Part shown: in pieces, positions 32,757-40,666 of the stretch
How the letters are laid out: the number at the start of each line of letters is the position of its first letter
Numbering within the stretch: the first letter of the stretch is position 1
From: MED-G17 sp963991985
Lineage (GTDB): Bacteria; Bacteroidota; Bacteroidia; NS11-12g; UBA9320
Length of the DNA: 41,608 nt
Direction of reading: 5' to 3'
Assembly: GCA_963991985.1 (NCBI GenBank)
Contig: CAXDRX010000013.1
Location: 1 to 41,608, forward strand
Notes under the pieces: model-generated
Database searches by the model: none
Seen by the model: the letters and a program-made list of their open reading frames with translations, nothing else
What the model was told of the DNA's origin: nothing
Made by a program: the position numbers and the translations under genes

Positions 32757-34447
32757 GAAGCAGACTTGAGCAGTACCCTCACTTTTTTCTCAGCTTTTTT
32801 TCTTTATTATTTCTCAGTGTCTTCATCGGTAAAGTTCACCTATTTGACTGGGATGAAGTAAATTTTGCGACCATAGCAAAGGAGATGTTACTGAGCAACC
32901 ATTGGTCTAAGATAACGGTTGACTATCTACCATTCACCGATAAGCCCCCGCTCTTCTTTTGGATGCAAGCATTAAGCATGAAGCTTTTTGGGGTAAATGA
33001 ATGGGCTGCTAGGTTTCCCAATGTACTGGCTGGCATAGCCACTTTGAACTTGATTTTCTTTTTGGGTAAGAAGTATCACGGGATTGAGACAGCAAAACTA
33101 TGGGTATTGGTTTATCTAGGATGCTTTACCTCTCAAATTTATTTCAGGTCGGGCATAATAGATCCGTGGTTCAACTTTTTCATCTATTGTAGTCTATTTT
33201 TTTTTTATAAAAGCATTGTTTCAAAAAGAAAATCTCTCTTCTTTCTTTTGGTTGGCGTCTTGTTGGCTTTGGCTTTCTTAACCAAAGGACCTGTATCTAT
33301 TTTGGTGATTGGCTTGGTTGGTCTTTTGTACTGGATGGGCAATAAATTCAAACTTTTTTTTAAGCCACATCACTTACTTTTTATTTTGTTTCCAATCTTT
33401 TTAGCCATAGGATCTTGGTATGGATTTGGCCAGGAAGGTAGTCCTTCAAAGGCCTTATGGAATTTTATCAATATTCAAAAAGCTCTTTTTTCAAAAAACG
33501 TTGCCAACCATGCCCAACCGTTTTATTACCATCCAGTCATCTTATTATTTGGTATGTTTCCAGCCTCCATATTGGCTTTTCTTCCCTTATTAAAAAGAAA
33601 ATGGCTTAATGAATCTGAAGTACTTGGTCAACTATTTCGAATATTCTTCTGGGTTGTTTTGATTTTGTTCAGCATTGTTAAAACAAAGATTGTGCACTAC
33701 AGCTCTATGACCTATTTGCCAATTACTTATTTCGCTGCCCTTCGTTTGAAAAACCTAAGTCTAAATAAAATAGAAAAGAATCTGTTGTGGATTGTTGGGA
33801 CGCTGCTATGCATTTCTCTTGCAAGTTTGGCGATTATAGGCAACAATGTTTGGGAATCCAAAAGCCTTTTGATTTCAAATATTAACAATCCTATTACCAT
33901 CCAAGGTCTTCTTTTGGATGGTGGTTGGACCCAAATGGAATTGTATATCTCAACTATTTTCTCCCTAGGCTTATTGACCACATTATACACAAATAAAATA
34001 AAGTACCTTTTTCTTTGGATTTCCCTTTTCTGCCCTGCCCTGCTCATTAGCTTTGCCCCAAAAATTGAAGCGCATAGCCAAAAAGTTCTGATAGACTTTC
34101 ACCAATCACATGCCAAAGAAGATGCTTACTTTATCAGTCATTCCTTTGCAAGCTACGTTCCAAACTTCTACGCACGAAACCATCCATATCAAAACAGCGA
34201 TAAACTTTTGGCAGAAAGAAAATCTATTCTTAAAAACTTATCTTGTCATAGCTATAGCGATTTGCCTCTTGAAAAACGCGCTCATTTTTCCAATAAGATA
34301 TGGCATTGGTGTCTTTGTGGCGATATCGATAAAACAGTTTATGTAAGTATTTTAAAAAAACATCAGCACAAGATGGATGCGTACCCAAAACTTATCTTTT
34401 TGTATGAAAAAGGGCCTTATGCCTTTTATACAAGACCCATCCCCTAG
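32753..34447 (+). CDS. Second GT39-family (ArnT/PMT-like) membrane glycosyltransferase
   Basis: A 564-residue GT-C membrane enzyme and a distant paralogue of the gene at 24986. The DE pair is at residues 34-35 in FDWDEVNFA, with KPPLFFW from residue 64 and KLFGVNEWAARFPNV after it; ten or more helices follow, then a soluble C-terminal tail from about residue 430. The start ATG 32753 overlaps the PAP2 stop (ATGA); upstream open frame lies inside PAP2 and is rejected. Pairing with a PAP2 enzyme suggests action on lipid A or a polyprenyl carrier. No aminoarabinose synthesis genes are in the window. Confidence 0.88.
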   Translation: MRSRLEQYPHFFLSFFSLLFLSVFIGKVHLFDWDEVNFATIAKEMLLSNHWSKITVDYLPFTDKPPLFFWMQALSMKLFGVNEWAARFPNVLAGIATLNLIFFLGKKYHGIETAKLWVLVYLGCFTSQIYFRSGIIDPWFNFFIYCSLFFFYKSIVSKRKSLFFLLVGVLLALAFLTKGPVSILVIGLVGLLYWMGNKFKLFFKPHHLLFILFPIFLAIGSWYGFGQEGSPSKALWNFINIQKALFSKNVANHAQPFYYHPVILLFGMFPASILAFLPLLKRKWLNESEVLGQLFRIFFWVVLILFSIVKTKIVHYSSMTYLPITYFAALRLKNLSLNKIEKNLLWIVGTLLCISLASLAIIGNNVWESKSLLISNINNPITIQGLLLDGGWTQMELYISTIFSLGLLTTLYTNKIKYLFLWISLFCPALLISFAPKIEAHSQKVLIDFHQSHAKEDAYFISHSFASYVPNFYARNHPYQNSDKLLAERKSILKNLSCHSYSDLPLEKRAHFSNKIWHWCLCGDIDKTVYVSILKKHQHKMDAYPKLIFLYEKGPYAFYTRPIP

Positions 34448-34507
34448 AGCCACTGCCAACAGGTAAATTTTTCTTTCTGCTTAAATTGTCATAAAATTGA
34501 ATTTACT

Positions 34508-35113
34508 ATGAAAATCTTAGAAATCTTGAGCGATACTTGGGGTCAGGAAGTTGTCGATGGACTTGCCAAAGAGACAAAGCAATCTGAAGATAAGACGGGT
34601 GAGATTTTGAGTTTGGCTTTGCCAACATTATTGATTGCTATGCAAAAACAAATTTTAGATAAAAAAGATGAAGCAATATGGCAAAACATTTTTGAAATCA
34701 GTAGTTCGAACAAACTTACTGGCAACCTATATGCTCTTTTCTCAAAAGGATATCCTAAACAATTGGGAGAGGAAGGAAAAAAAATCTTGATACTTATCCT
34801 TGGCAACAAAAGAGAAAACGTGGCCAAAGCAATCGAAAAACAATGCAAAGTGTTGCCACAAATTACTTTACCCATAATGGAAATGGCAACGCCTCTGTTG
34901 ATGAACTTAATTCGCGAAGAACGAAAAAGGCATCCATCAATTGGTCTAAATGATGTGTTGGAAAAATTCACCTATCCAACTATGCCCAGTCATGGTCAAA
35001 TGGCAAATTTATTTGTTGATATTTTAAATGCCACAAGAGAAGGACATATATTGGATAATCTATCCGAACAACTGTTTTCTAAAAGCAAGTCAATAAACCA
35101 AAAAGATTTTTAA
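34508..35113 (+). CDS. DUF937-like protein
   Basis: A 201-residue soluble, mostly helical protein. The N-terminus MKILEILSDTWGQEVVDGLAKETKQSEDKTGEILSLALPTLLIAM follows the DUF937 pattern, where a short helical pair precedes a conserved ALPALL-like stretch. A second half (PQITLPIMEMATPLLMNLIREERKR) resembles the usual DUF937 repeat. No signal peptide or catalytic motif is visible, and function is unknown. A TAAAATTG box (seven of eight) lies eight bases before the ATG. Its stop is followed by an 88-base gap, the only convergent junction here that does not overlap. Confidence 0.7.
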   Translation: MKILEILSDTWGQEVVDGLAKETKQSEDKTGEILSLALPTLLIAMQKQILDKKDEAIWQNIFEISSSNKLTGNLYALFSKGYPKQLGEEGKKILILILGNKRENVAKAIEKQCKVLPQITLPIMEMATPLLMNLIREERKRHPSIGLNDVLEKFTYPTMPSHGQMANLFVDILNATREGHILDNLSEQLFSKSKSINQKDF

Positions 35114-35201
35114 AATAAGTTCACAAAAAAAATTACTAAAACTGCCCTGTTTATCGATTACATATTTTTTGATTTCAAATTCCTTTGCTGTGGAAAATCC
35201 C

Positions 35202-35783
35202 TTATTCGGGCCATATATTTTGGGATAGAAAATAAGCCTCAACCACTTTAGAATAATCCGCCAACTCAAGGGTTGCCACTTTCTTTCTTACACTTTCTAT
35301 GGTGTCATGAGACTCAAGATTCACTTCTGACTGATGGAGGAATTTCCCTTCATCATAGTTTTCATTGACAAGGTGAATGGTTATTCCTGTTTTTTTTTCT
35401 TTGTTTTCTAACACAGCACGATGAACAAAATCGCCATACATTCCCTTGCCTCCATATTTGGGCAATAAACTAGGATGTATATTGAGTATCTTGTTTGGAA
35501 AATTTTGTAACATATGGTATGGAATTTTTCTCAAGAATCCAGCCAACACAATCCCATTGATACCCTTGGACAAAAGTTTTTCACAAAGCTTTCCATTGAC
35601 CAAATCACCATTATCAAACACCACACATTCTATGTTTTCGGATTTGCATCGAGCAATCACGCCGGCCTTGGGATTGTTGGTAAAAACTCCAGAAATAAGA
35701 ATTTTATTATGATTGGCAAAATATTTCATTATGGCTTGGGCATTACTGCCATGACCTGAAGCAAAAATGGCCAAACGAATCAT
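35202..35783 (-). CDS. purN: Phosphoribosylglycinamide formyltransferase PurN
   Basis: PurN transfers a formyl group from 10-formyltetrahydrofolate to glycinamide ribonucleotide in purine synthesis. The 193-residue protein has the substrate loop ASGHGSNAQAI at residues 8-18, the catalytic NIHPSLLPKYGG (N101 and H103) and the aspartate D144 in NENYDEG. Length is normal. ATG 35783 overlaps the DUF4837 stop by four bases on the minus strand, so it is translationally coupled to an unrelated lipoprotein gene. Confidence 0.97.
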   Translation of the reverse strand: MIRLAIFASGHGSNAQAIMKYFANHNKILISGVFTNNPKAGVIARCKSENIECVVFDNGDLVNGKLCEKLLSKGINGIVLAGFLRKIPYHMLQNFPNKILNIHPSLLPKYGGKGMYGDFVHRAVLENKEKKTGITIHLVNENYDEGKFLHQSEVNLESHDTIESVRKKVATLELADYSKVVEAYFLSQNIWPE

Positions 35784-36838
35784 AAACTTGGTTCAAAAGT
35801 ATTGATATAAACCTCTAGCTCCCTCAAGTAATTGATTTTGTTGCCAATTTGTGGTCCATACAAATGGCCATCTATGGTTACCACTCTATGGTTTTTTTTG
35901 TCTAAGATTGTTCGGGTAAAAAATGGTCCGGCCATGAAATCATTTTTCATGCTCCACCATCCTTTTATTTTTATTGTGGGCAAACCTCTAAAGGTTTCTT
36001 TTTTTATTGAGATGGGAATGGTGCTGTCTATTTCAACATAGGTGTTGGGCAATTGACCATGCAAGAATTTTTTTGTTTTCTGGTTCCGCAACTTTTTGAT
36101 ATATCCTACCTTTAACTGTTCCTCCGAGCGGTAAGGTTCTTCGTAAATACAAATTGCATAATCCATTTTTTTAGAATTTCTTCGACACCAAATCATTTCA
36201 GGATTATTGATTGCCAAACGATAGTAGGGATGAAGCGGCAAAGCAAATTTTCGTTGATTTTTCATTGATTTATAGGAAGGATTGTTTGGTTTTCCTTGCG
36301 GGAACATTTTTTCTTCGCCCAAAGTCAATTCAGAGAACTCTACATAATCAAAAATTTCTTCACCCAATGCAATTAATTTCCTACGCAAAGACGCTTTATT
36401 TTTCTCGTAAATAATCAATATTTTTTGCGGTTTGGCCCATAAATCTTTAAGCACAATTCCCAAAGATTTTTGGTCAGAAAGCTTCTTTTTTATCTGCATT
36501 GCCCGATTTTGGGGAAACATTGCTAAAAAGCTGTTTTTGGTTTTTTCATCCAAAAGAACAATCGAATTGAAGTACCTTCTCGAATAATTACCGAGCTGGT
36601 TGAGCGCCAAAAACCGAGGCAAATATTTGTTTGGCTTTGGTGGCAGAAGATTGTCTTCCTTTTTTGAAAAAATTTCTAAAAATGTTTGCTTCGTCCTGTC
36701 ATCCAAAATGGATTCGTCTGCAAAAACAAAAAAATCGCCATACTTGGCATAGGATTCCAGTTTTACTTTGTTTTTTTCAGATTTAACTGAACAAGCACAT
36801 AAAAAACATAAAAGGAAAATTTTACCGCCTATTTTCAC
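35780..36838 (-). CDS. DUF4837 family lipoprotein
   Basis: A 352-residue lipoprotein with a short leader ending in the lipobox LCAC (cysteine near residue 15). The DUF4837 signature is at the C-terminus: GWWSMKNDFMAGPFFTRT followed by DGHLYGP and a final YLRELEVYINTF. The N-terminal third discusses no enzyme motif. The family is restricted to Bacteroidota and has no assigned function. The start is GTG 36838, overlapping the transglycosylase end by 17 bases; its stop overlaps purN. Confidence 0.88.
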   Translation of the reverse strand: MKIGGKIFLLCFLCACSVKSEKNKVKLESYAKYGDFFVFADESILDDRTKQTFLEIFSKKEDNLLPPKPNKYLPRFLALNQLGNYSRRYFNSIVLLDEKTKNSFLAMFPQNRAMQIKKKLSDQKSLGIVLKDLWAKPQKILIIYEKNKASLRRKLIALGEEIFDYVEFSELTLGEEKMFPQGKPNNPSYKSMKNQRKFALPLHPYYRLAINNPEMIWCRRNSKKMDYAICIYEEPYRSEEQLKVGYIKKLRNQKTKKFLHGQLPNTYVEIDSTIPISIKKETFRGLPTIKIKGWWSMKNDFMAGPFFTRTILDKKNHRVVTIDGHLYGPQIGNKINYLRELEVYINTFEPSL

Positions 36839-37943
36839 TTGATTTAAAAATCTTAAGTTTTTGGTTTGGAAAAATCAAATTGCTTCTAAGGTCATTCCAA
36901 CTTTTAATTTCTCCTTCAGTTACCTGATAATGTCGAGCAATTACAGGTATTGATTCCCCCCTTTTTACGAAATGAATGATATACTGAGGCGCCTTTATTT
37001 TTTGGGATGTCCTATGCATCCTATTCAACTTTTCAATGTTTTCTAGAAATTTATACGAATAGTCTTCGGGGAGCCTCAAATCGTATTTTTGAGACGGCAA
37101 TTGTCCATTTTTTAACTCTGGATTCCAAAATTTTAAGGTTGCTATATCTACCTGCAAAATAAGCGCAAGATCTTCTAGGTAATAGGCTTCGGAACAGACA
37201 ATGGTATTTATATTTTCGAAATCTCGTTTGCCTGTACTGGGGGTAATTCCATAATCTTTATAGGTGTTCATTACAAAGGCCATGGCGATATATTTTGGAA
37301 TGTATTCCTGTGTTTCCTTGTAAAGAAAAGGTTGAATTTCCCAAAAATTTGTTCCTCCAGATTTTTTGATTGCCCTAGAAATACCTCCTGGCCCAGCATT
37401 GTAGCTTGCCAATGCCAAGTGCCAGTCCCCAAATCTTTCAAAAGATGACCTTAGATATTTTGCCGCTGCTTCGGTTGCTTTTTCGATAGACTTCCTCTCG
37501 TCTATCGAGTTTGTATTTTTTAGTCCGTATAATTTTCCTGTGGCTGGCATAAATTGCCAAAGTCCTACAGCCCCTGATTTAGAAACAGCGTTTGGGTTCA
37601 ATGCTGACTCAATAATTGATAAATATTTGATTTCATAAGGAATATCGTATCGATCAAATATTCGATCATAAATTGGGAAATAATATTCTGACAATTGAAG
37701 CACCTCTTTAAGTTTTTTTTGCCAGGTGATGGCAAAAAAATCTATGTATTTTCCCACTTGATGATTATAAACCATTGGGACTTCAAACTCTAAGCAATTC
37801 ATTTTACTATTAAATACTTCTTCTGTAACCCCTAAGGTTCCACTTGGAAATAAGGCAATTTTATCTGAATGGATAGCCAAAGAAAGATTCCACTTACCAA
37901 TAACAAGAACAAAAAATAGAAAAATGCCTTTGAATACATTCAT
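36822..37943 (-). CDS. MltD-like lytic murein transglycosylase with LysM domain
   Basis: A 373-residue periplasmic enzyme that cleaves peptidoglycan glycan strands. From ATG 37943 it has a signal peptide (NVFKGIFLFFVLVIG), then an SLT domain with catalytic glutamate E112 in IESALNP, LWQFMPATG at 128-136 and YNAGPGG near residue 188. A C-terminal LysM domain (about 320-366, IHFVKRGESIPVIARHYQV) binds peptidoglycan. The frame is open 42 codons further upstream, but that would bury the signal peptide. An exact-spacing CATATTTG box lies five bases before the ATG. Confidence 0.93.
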   Translation of the reverse strand: MNVFKGIFLFFVLVIGKWNLSLAIHSDKIALFPSGTLGVTEEVFNSKMNCLEFEVPMVYNHQVGKYIDFFAITWQKKLKEVLQLSEYYFPIYDRIFDRYDIPYEIKYLSIIESALNPNAVSKSGAVGLWQFMPATGKLYGLKNTNSIDERKSIEKATEAAAKYLRSSFERFGDWHLALASYNAGPGGISRAIKKSGGTNFWEIQPFLYKETQEYIPKYIAMAFVMNTYKDYGITPSTGKRDFENINTIVCSEAYYLEDLALILQVDIATLKFWNPELKNGQLPSQKYDLRLPEDYSYKFLENIEKLNRMHRTSQKIKAPQYIIHFVKRGESIPVIARHYQVTEGEIKSWNDLRSNLIFPNQKLKIFKSSENRR

Positions 37944-37948
37944 ACAAA

Positions 37949-37956
37949 CAAATATG
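37949..37956 (-). promoter_or_regulatory. -7 promoter box (CATATTTG) for the transglycosylase operon
   Basis: On the minus strand CATATTTG (seven of eight to TAnnTTTG) is followed by TTTGT and then the ATG at 37943. It would drive transglycosylase, DUF4837 and purN as one transcript and also argues for the 37943 start over the longer frame. Confidence 0.45.
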
Positions 37957-38044
37957 AATATAAAACTAATTTTTTGAACTTGGAATTGCCCACAAAGTGA
38001 TTTTTTTGGGAAATCCAAAAAAAATAATTTACCATTGAAATTTA

Positions 38045-39280
38045 ATGGGTGATCAAAAAAAACATGCATTGCACAGGATGATGCAAGAGACTTCCATTCA
38101 GCCCAAAGAACAACTTATACCAATTGACCAGCAAGAAAAAAAACTGGAAATTGGAATTCCTAAAGAAATAACCTATCAGGAAAATAGGATTCCGCTGACC
38201 CCTCTCTCATTGAAATTACTCAAACAATATGGGTTTTCATTTAAAATAGAGAGTGGTGCAGGCGCAAATGCTCACTTTTCTGATATGGATTATAGCGAAG
38301 CAGGAGCTGAAATAGTAGACCATTCAAAAGCCATTTATGCCTGTGAAACTATATTGAAAATTGACCCTCCTACTTTCGAAGAAATCAAATTGATGAAGGA
38401 AGGACAAAACATAATAAGCGCCATTCAATTGGCACACTTAGACAAGAAGTGCCTTCAATTAATGATGAAGAAAAAAATAAATGCATTGGCCTATGAATTT
38501 ATTGAAGATGATTCAGGTGGATTTCCCTTTATCCAAACCATGAGTGAAATTGCGGGCAAAGCAGCTGTATTTATTGCTGCAGAATATTTAACCAATCAAA
38601 AATTTGGCAAGGGTGAGCTTTTGGGCGGAATTTCAGGGGTTCATCCAACTCAAATGGTTATTATAGGTGCTGGAACCGTTGCAGAATATGTAGCAAAAAT
38701 CGCCACAAGTATGGGCGTGATGGTCAGTATTTTTGACCATTCTGTTCATCGGCTAAAACGAATAGAGCAACGTCTTGACAATCGAATTCACACCTCAACT
38801 CTTATCCCAGAATTATTGGCCAAATCTTTAGAAGGAGCAGATATTGCCATTGGAGCCATGGCCTCGCGCAAAGGAGAATCCCCATGCGTTGTAAGCGATG
38901 AGATGATCCAAAAAATGAAAGCAAAAGCGCTTATTATTGATGTAGCCATTGATAGGGGAGGAAATTTTAGCACTTCCAAAATTACCAACCACCTCGAACC
39001 TGTTTTTGAAAAATATGATGTAGTGCATTACTGTGTTCCAAATATCCCAAGTAGAGTGGCTAGAACGGCAAGTTATGCTTTGAGTAATCTTTTTTCAGGA
39101 CTTTTCTTGGAGTGGTCAAAGTACGGAAATCTTGCGGCTTATATTTCCCAGGAAAGTGGAATGAGAAAAGGGGTATATCTTTATAAAGGACAACTCACCA
39201 ACGAAATCTTGAGCAAAAAATTTGATTTGTCTTTCAAAGAGATTGAATTCTTAATCCCTCCCCATTACTTTTCAATTTAA
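38045..39280 (+). CDS. ald: Alanine dehydrogenase
   Basis: A 411-residue NAD-dependent dehydrogenase of the alanine dehydrogenase/pyridine nucleotide transhydrogenase family, converting alanine to pyruvate and ammonia. The N-terminal domain has GIPKEITYQENRIPLTP near residue 40, FKIESGAGANAHFSDMDY, and AIQLAHLDKKC around the substrate site; the Rossmann motif VIIGAGTVAEYVAKIATSMG is near residue 205, and DVAIDRGG follows. The N-terminal 35 residues are a phylum-typical extension compared with the enzyme of Bacillus. A TACCATTG box lies seven bases before ATG 38045. The stop overlaps that of crtB (TTAA). Confidence 0.92.
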   Translation: MGDQKKHALHRMMQETSIQPKEQLIPIDQQEKKLEIGIPKEITYQENRIPLTPLSLKLLKQYGFSFKIESGAGANAHFSDMDYSEAGAEIVDHSKAIYACETILKIDPPTFEEIKLMKEGQNIISAIQLAHLDKKCLQLMMKKKINALAYEFIEDDSGGFPFIQTMSEIAGKAAVFIAAEYLTNQKFGKGELLGGISGVHPTQMVIIGAGTVAEYVAKIATSMGVMVSIFDHSVHRLKRIEQRLDNRIHTSTLIPELLAKSLEGADIAIGAMASRKGESPCVVSDEMIQKMKAKALIIDVAIDRGGNFSTSKITNHLEPVFEKYDVVHYCVPNIPSRVARTASYALSNLFSGLFLEWSKYGNLAAYISQESGMRKGVYLYKGQLTNEILSKKFDLSFKEIEFLIPPHYFSI

Positions 39281-40119
39281 AGAAGATTCAGCTGATATCT
39301 AGAGAAACTCTTGGCCAAAACCCATACCTTTTGGGCGTTGTTCACCCTTATTCTTTTTTGCAAAAGTTCTTCCTTGTGTTTACTCTCTATTTTAATCAAT
39401 AATTTTAGATAATATTTATAAGCTGTATAAACTCCAAACTTACAAGACATCGGTAATTTTTTAATTCCTACTAAGGCAAGCTTGAATTCGCTTTTTACTT
39501 CTTTTATGATTGATTCCTTGTCATGGTCTGTAAAATCAGAAAAATTAACGTTGGGGAAATACAATCTACCTCGCTCCTCCAAATCACTTTTCAAGTCTCT
39601 CAAAAAATTTACTTTTTGAAAAGCAGATCCCAAAGCTCGTGCATTAGGGAGCAATTCATCAAAAAGCTTGCTGTTCCCCTCTGTAAATACATGTAAACAC
39701 ATCAAACCAACGACCTCAGCACTTCCATAGACATATTTTTTGTAAGAGGATACATCATGCGCTTTTTGATCAATGTCCATCGCCATGCTTTCAAAAAATG
39801 ATAACACCAATTTAACATCAATTTTGTATTGGTGATGTGCCATTTGGTAAGCATGTAGAATGGGATTTGTAGAAAATTTTCGGTCAATGGCTTTGATTGT
39901 CTCTTGCTCAAACTCATCCAACAGTAATCTTTTGTCTTGGTGATGGAATGTATCTACAATTTCATCGGCATACCTTACCATTCCATAAATTGCATAAATT
40001 GCCCATCTCAATTCGGAAGAAACCATTCGTATACCTAATGAAAAAGACGTGCTATACCTTTCCGTAGTATTTTTACTGACTTCCTTTGAAACCTTATTGT
40101 ATAATGCAACTGCGTTCAT
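39277..40119 (-). CDS. crtB: Phytoene synthase (squalene/phytoene synthase family)
   Basis: CrtB condenses two geranylgeranyl diphosphates to phytoene, the first committed step of carotenoid synthesis. The 280-residue protein carries both Mg-binding DxxxD motifs: D52 to D56 in RYADEIVD and D175 to D179 in NFLRDLKSD. TSFSLGIRM at about 24-32 and the SxxxF-like N-terminus are also typical. The ATG at 40119 overlaps the crtZ stop. Pairing with a hydroxylase makes phytoene rather than squalene the likely product. The desaturase and cyclase are not in the window. Confidence 0.93.
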   Translation of the reverse strand: MNAVALYNKVSKEVSKNTTERYSTSFSLGIRMVSSELRWAIYAIYGMVRYADEIVDTFHHQDKRLLLDEFEQETIKAIDRKFSTNPILHAYQMAHHQYKIDVKLVLSFFESMAMDIDQKAHDVSSYKKYVYGSAEVVGLMCLHVFTEGNSKLFDELLPNARALGSAFQKVNFLRDLKSDLEERGRLYFPNVNFSDFTDHDKESIIKEVKSEFKLALVGIKKLPMSCKFGVYTAYKYYLKLLIKIESKHKEELLQKRIRVNNAQKVWVLAKSFSRYQLNLL

Positions 40120-40559
40120 CTAGTTTTTTTCAAATACTTTTTTGGGACATATAAAAAGCCAAATGCTTCCGCGCCTCGCTTGGTGAGCGTTTTGTGATGG
40201 ATTTTGTGTGCCTTTCGCATCGCTTTGAAATAGTTATTATTGGTTTTTTTTAGCCATTTAATTCTCTGATGAACAAAAACGTCATGAACCAAAAAATAAG
40301 CCACACCATACAGACATACGCCAATTCCTATAGGAAAGAAACTGGCAGGAATTATTTCTTCGCTTGACAACACAATGAGAGCAGAGGACATTAAAGCAAA
40401 AACTACAGCAAAGAGGTCGTTCTTTTCAAACATATGATTATGAACGGAATGGTGAGATTTATGCCATCTCCACATAAATCCGTGCATGATGTATTTGTGC
40501 GTGAACCACGCCACAAACTCCATCACACAAAAAGTTGAAATGATAAGTAATACACTCAA
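40116..40559 (-). CDS. crtZ: Beta-carotene hydroxylase (CrtZ-type sterol desaturase superfamily)
   Basis: A 147-residue membrane di-iron hydroxylase that adds 3-hydroxyls to beta-carotene rings to give zeaxanthin. The histidine motifs are all present: HKYIMH (H21, H26), HKSHH (H33, H36, H37), HDVFVH (H92, H97) and HKIHH (H118, H121, H122). Four helices are predicted. The start is TTG 40559; no ATG precedes the first helix. An exact TAACTTTG box lies 23 bases upstream, the main promoter for crtZ-crtB. Confidence 0.92.
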   Translation of the reverse strand: MSVLLIISTFCVMEFVAWFTHKYIMHGFMWRWHKSHHSVHNHMFEKNDLFAVVFALMSSALIVLSSEEIIPASFFPIGIGVCLYGVAYFLVHDVFVHQRIKWLKKTNNNYFKAMRKAHKIHHKTLTKRGAEAFGFLYVPKKYLKKTR

Positions 40560-40582
40560 AACCTCTTGTCTTACAATTTAAT

Positions 40583-40590
40583 CAAAGTTA
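40583..40590 (-). promoter_or_regulatory. -7 promoter box (TAACTTTG) for crtZ-crtB
   Basis: On the minus strand TAACTTTG matches TAnnTTTG exactly and lies 23 bases before the TTG start of crtZ. The surrounding 107-base divergent region is almost entirely A and T and holds no clear operator. Confidence 0.45.
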
Positions 40591-40654
40591 TGTTTATTTT
40601 TTTTCTTTTAAAATTAAACAAAATGAATTTTCATAAATAACCATAAATATTTTG

Positions 40655-40661
40655 TATTTTG
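40655..40661 (+). promoter_or_regulatory. Possible -7 promoter box (TATTTTG) for the MbnP-like gene
   Basis: TATTTTG lies five bases before GTG 40667, the same spacing seen at rsmE and other genes. It overlaps the longer-frame TTG start at 40652, which argues for GTG as the true start. Confidence 0.35.
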
Positions 40662-40666
40662 GGCTA

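Noticed and set aside
34543..34971. 142-residue minus-strand open frame
   Set aside because: Antisense to the DUF937-like gene, with no plausible start context or motif.
35114..35201. Possible small RNA in the DUF937-purN gap
   Set aside because: The 88 bases are AT-rich, with no strong hairpin, T-tract or open frame that I could support.
37944..38069. Longer N-terminus of the lytic transglycosylase
   Set aside because: The extension would overlap alanine dehydrogenase's start, bury the signal peptide and place the promoter-like box inside the gene.
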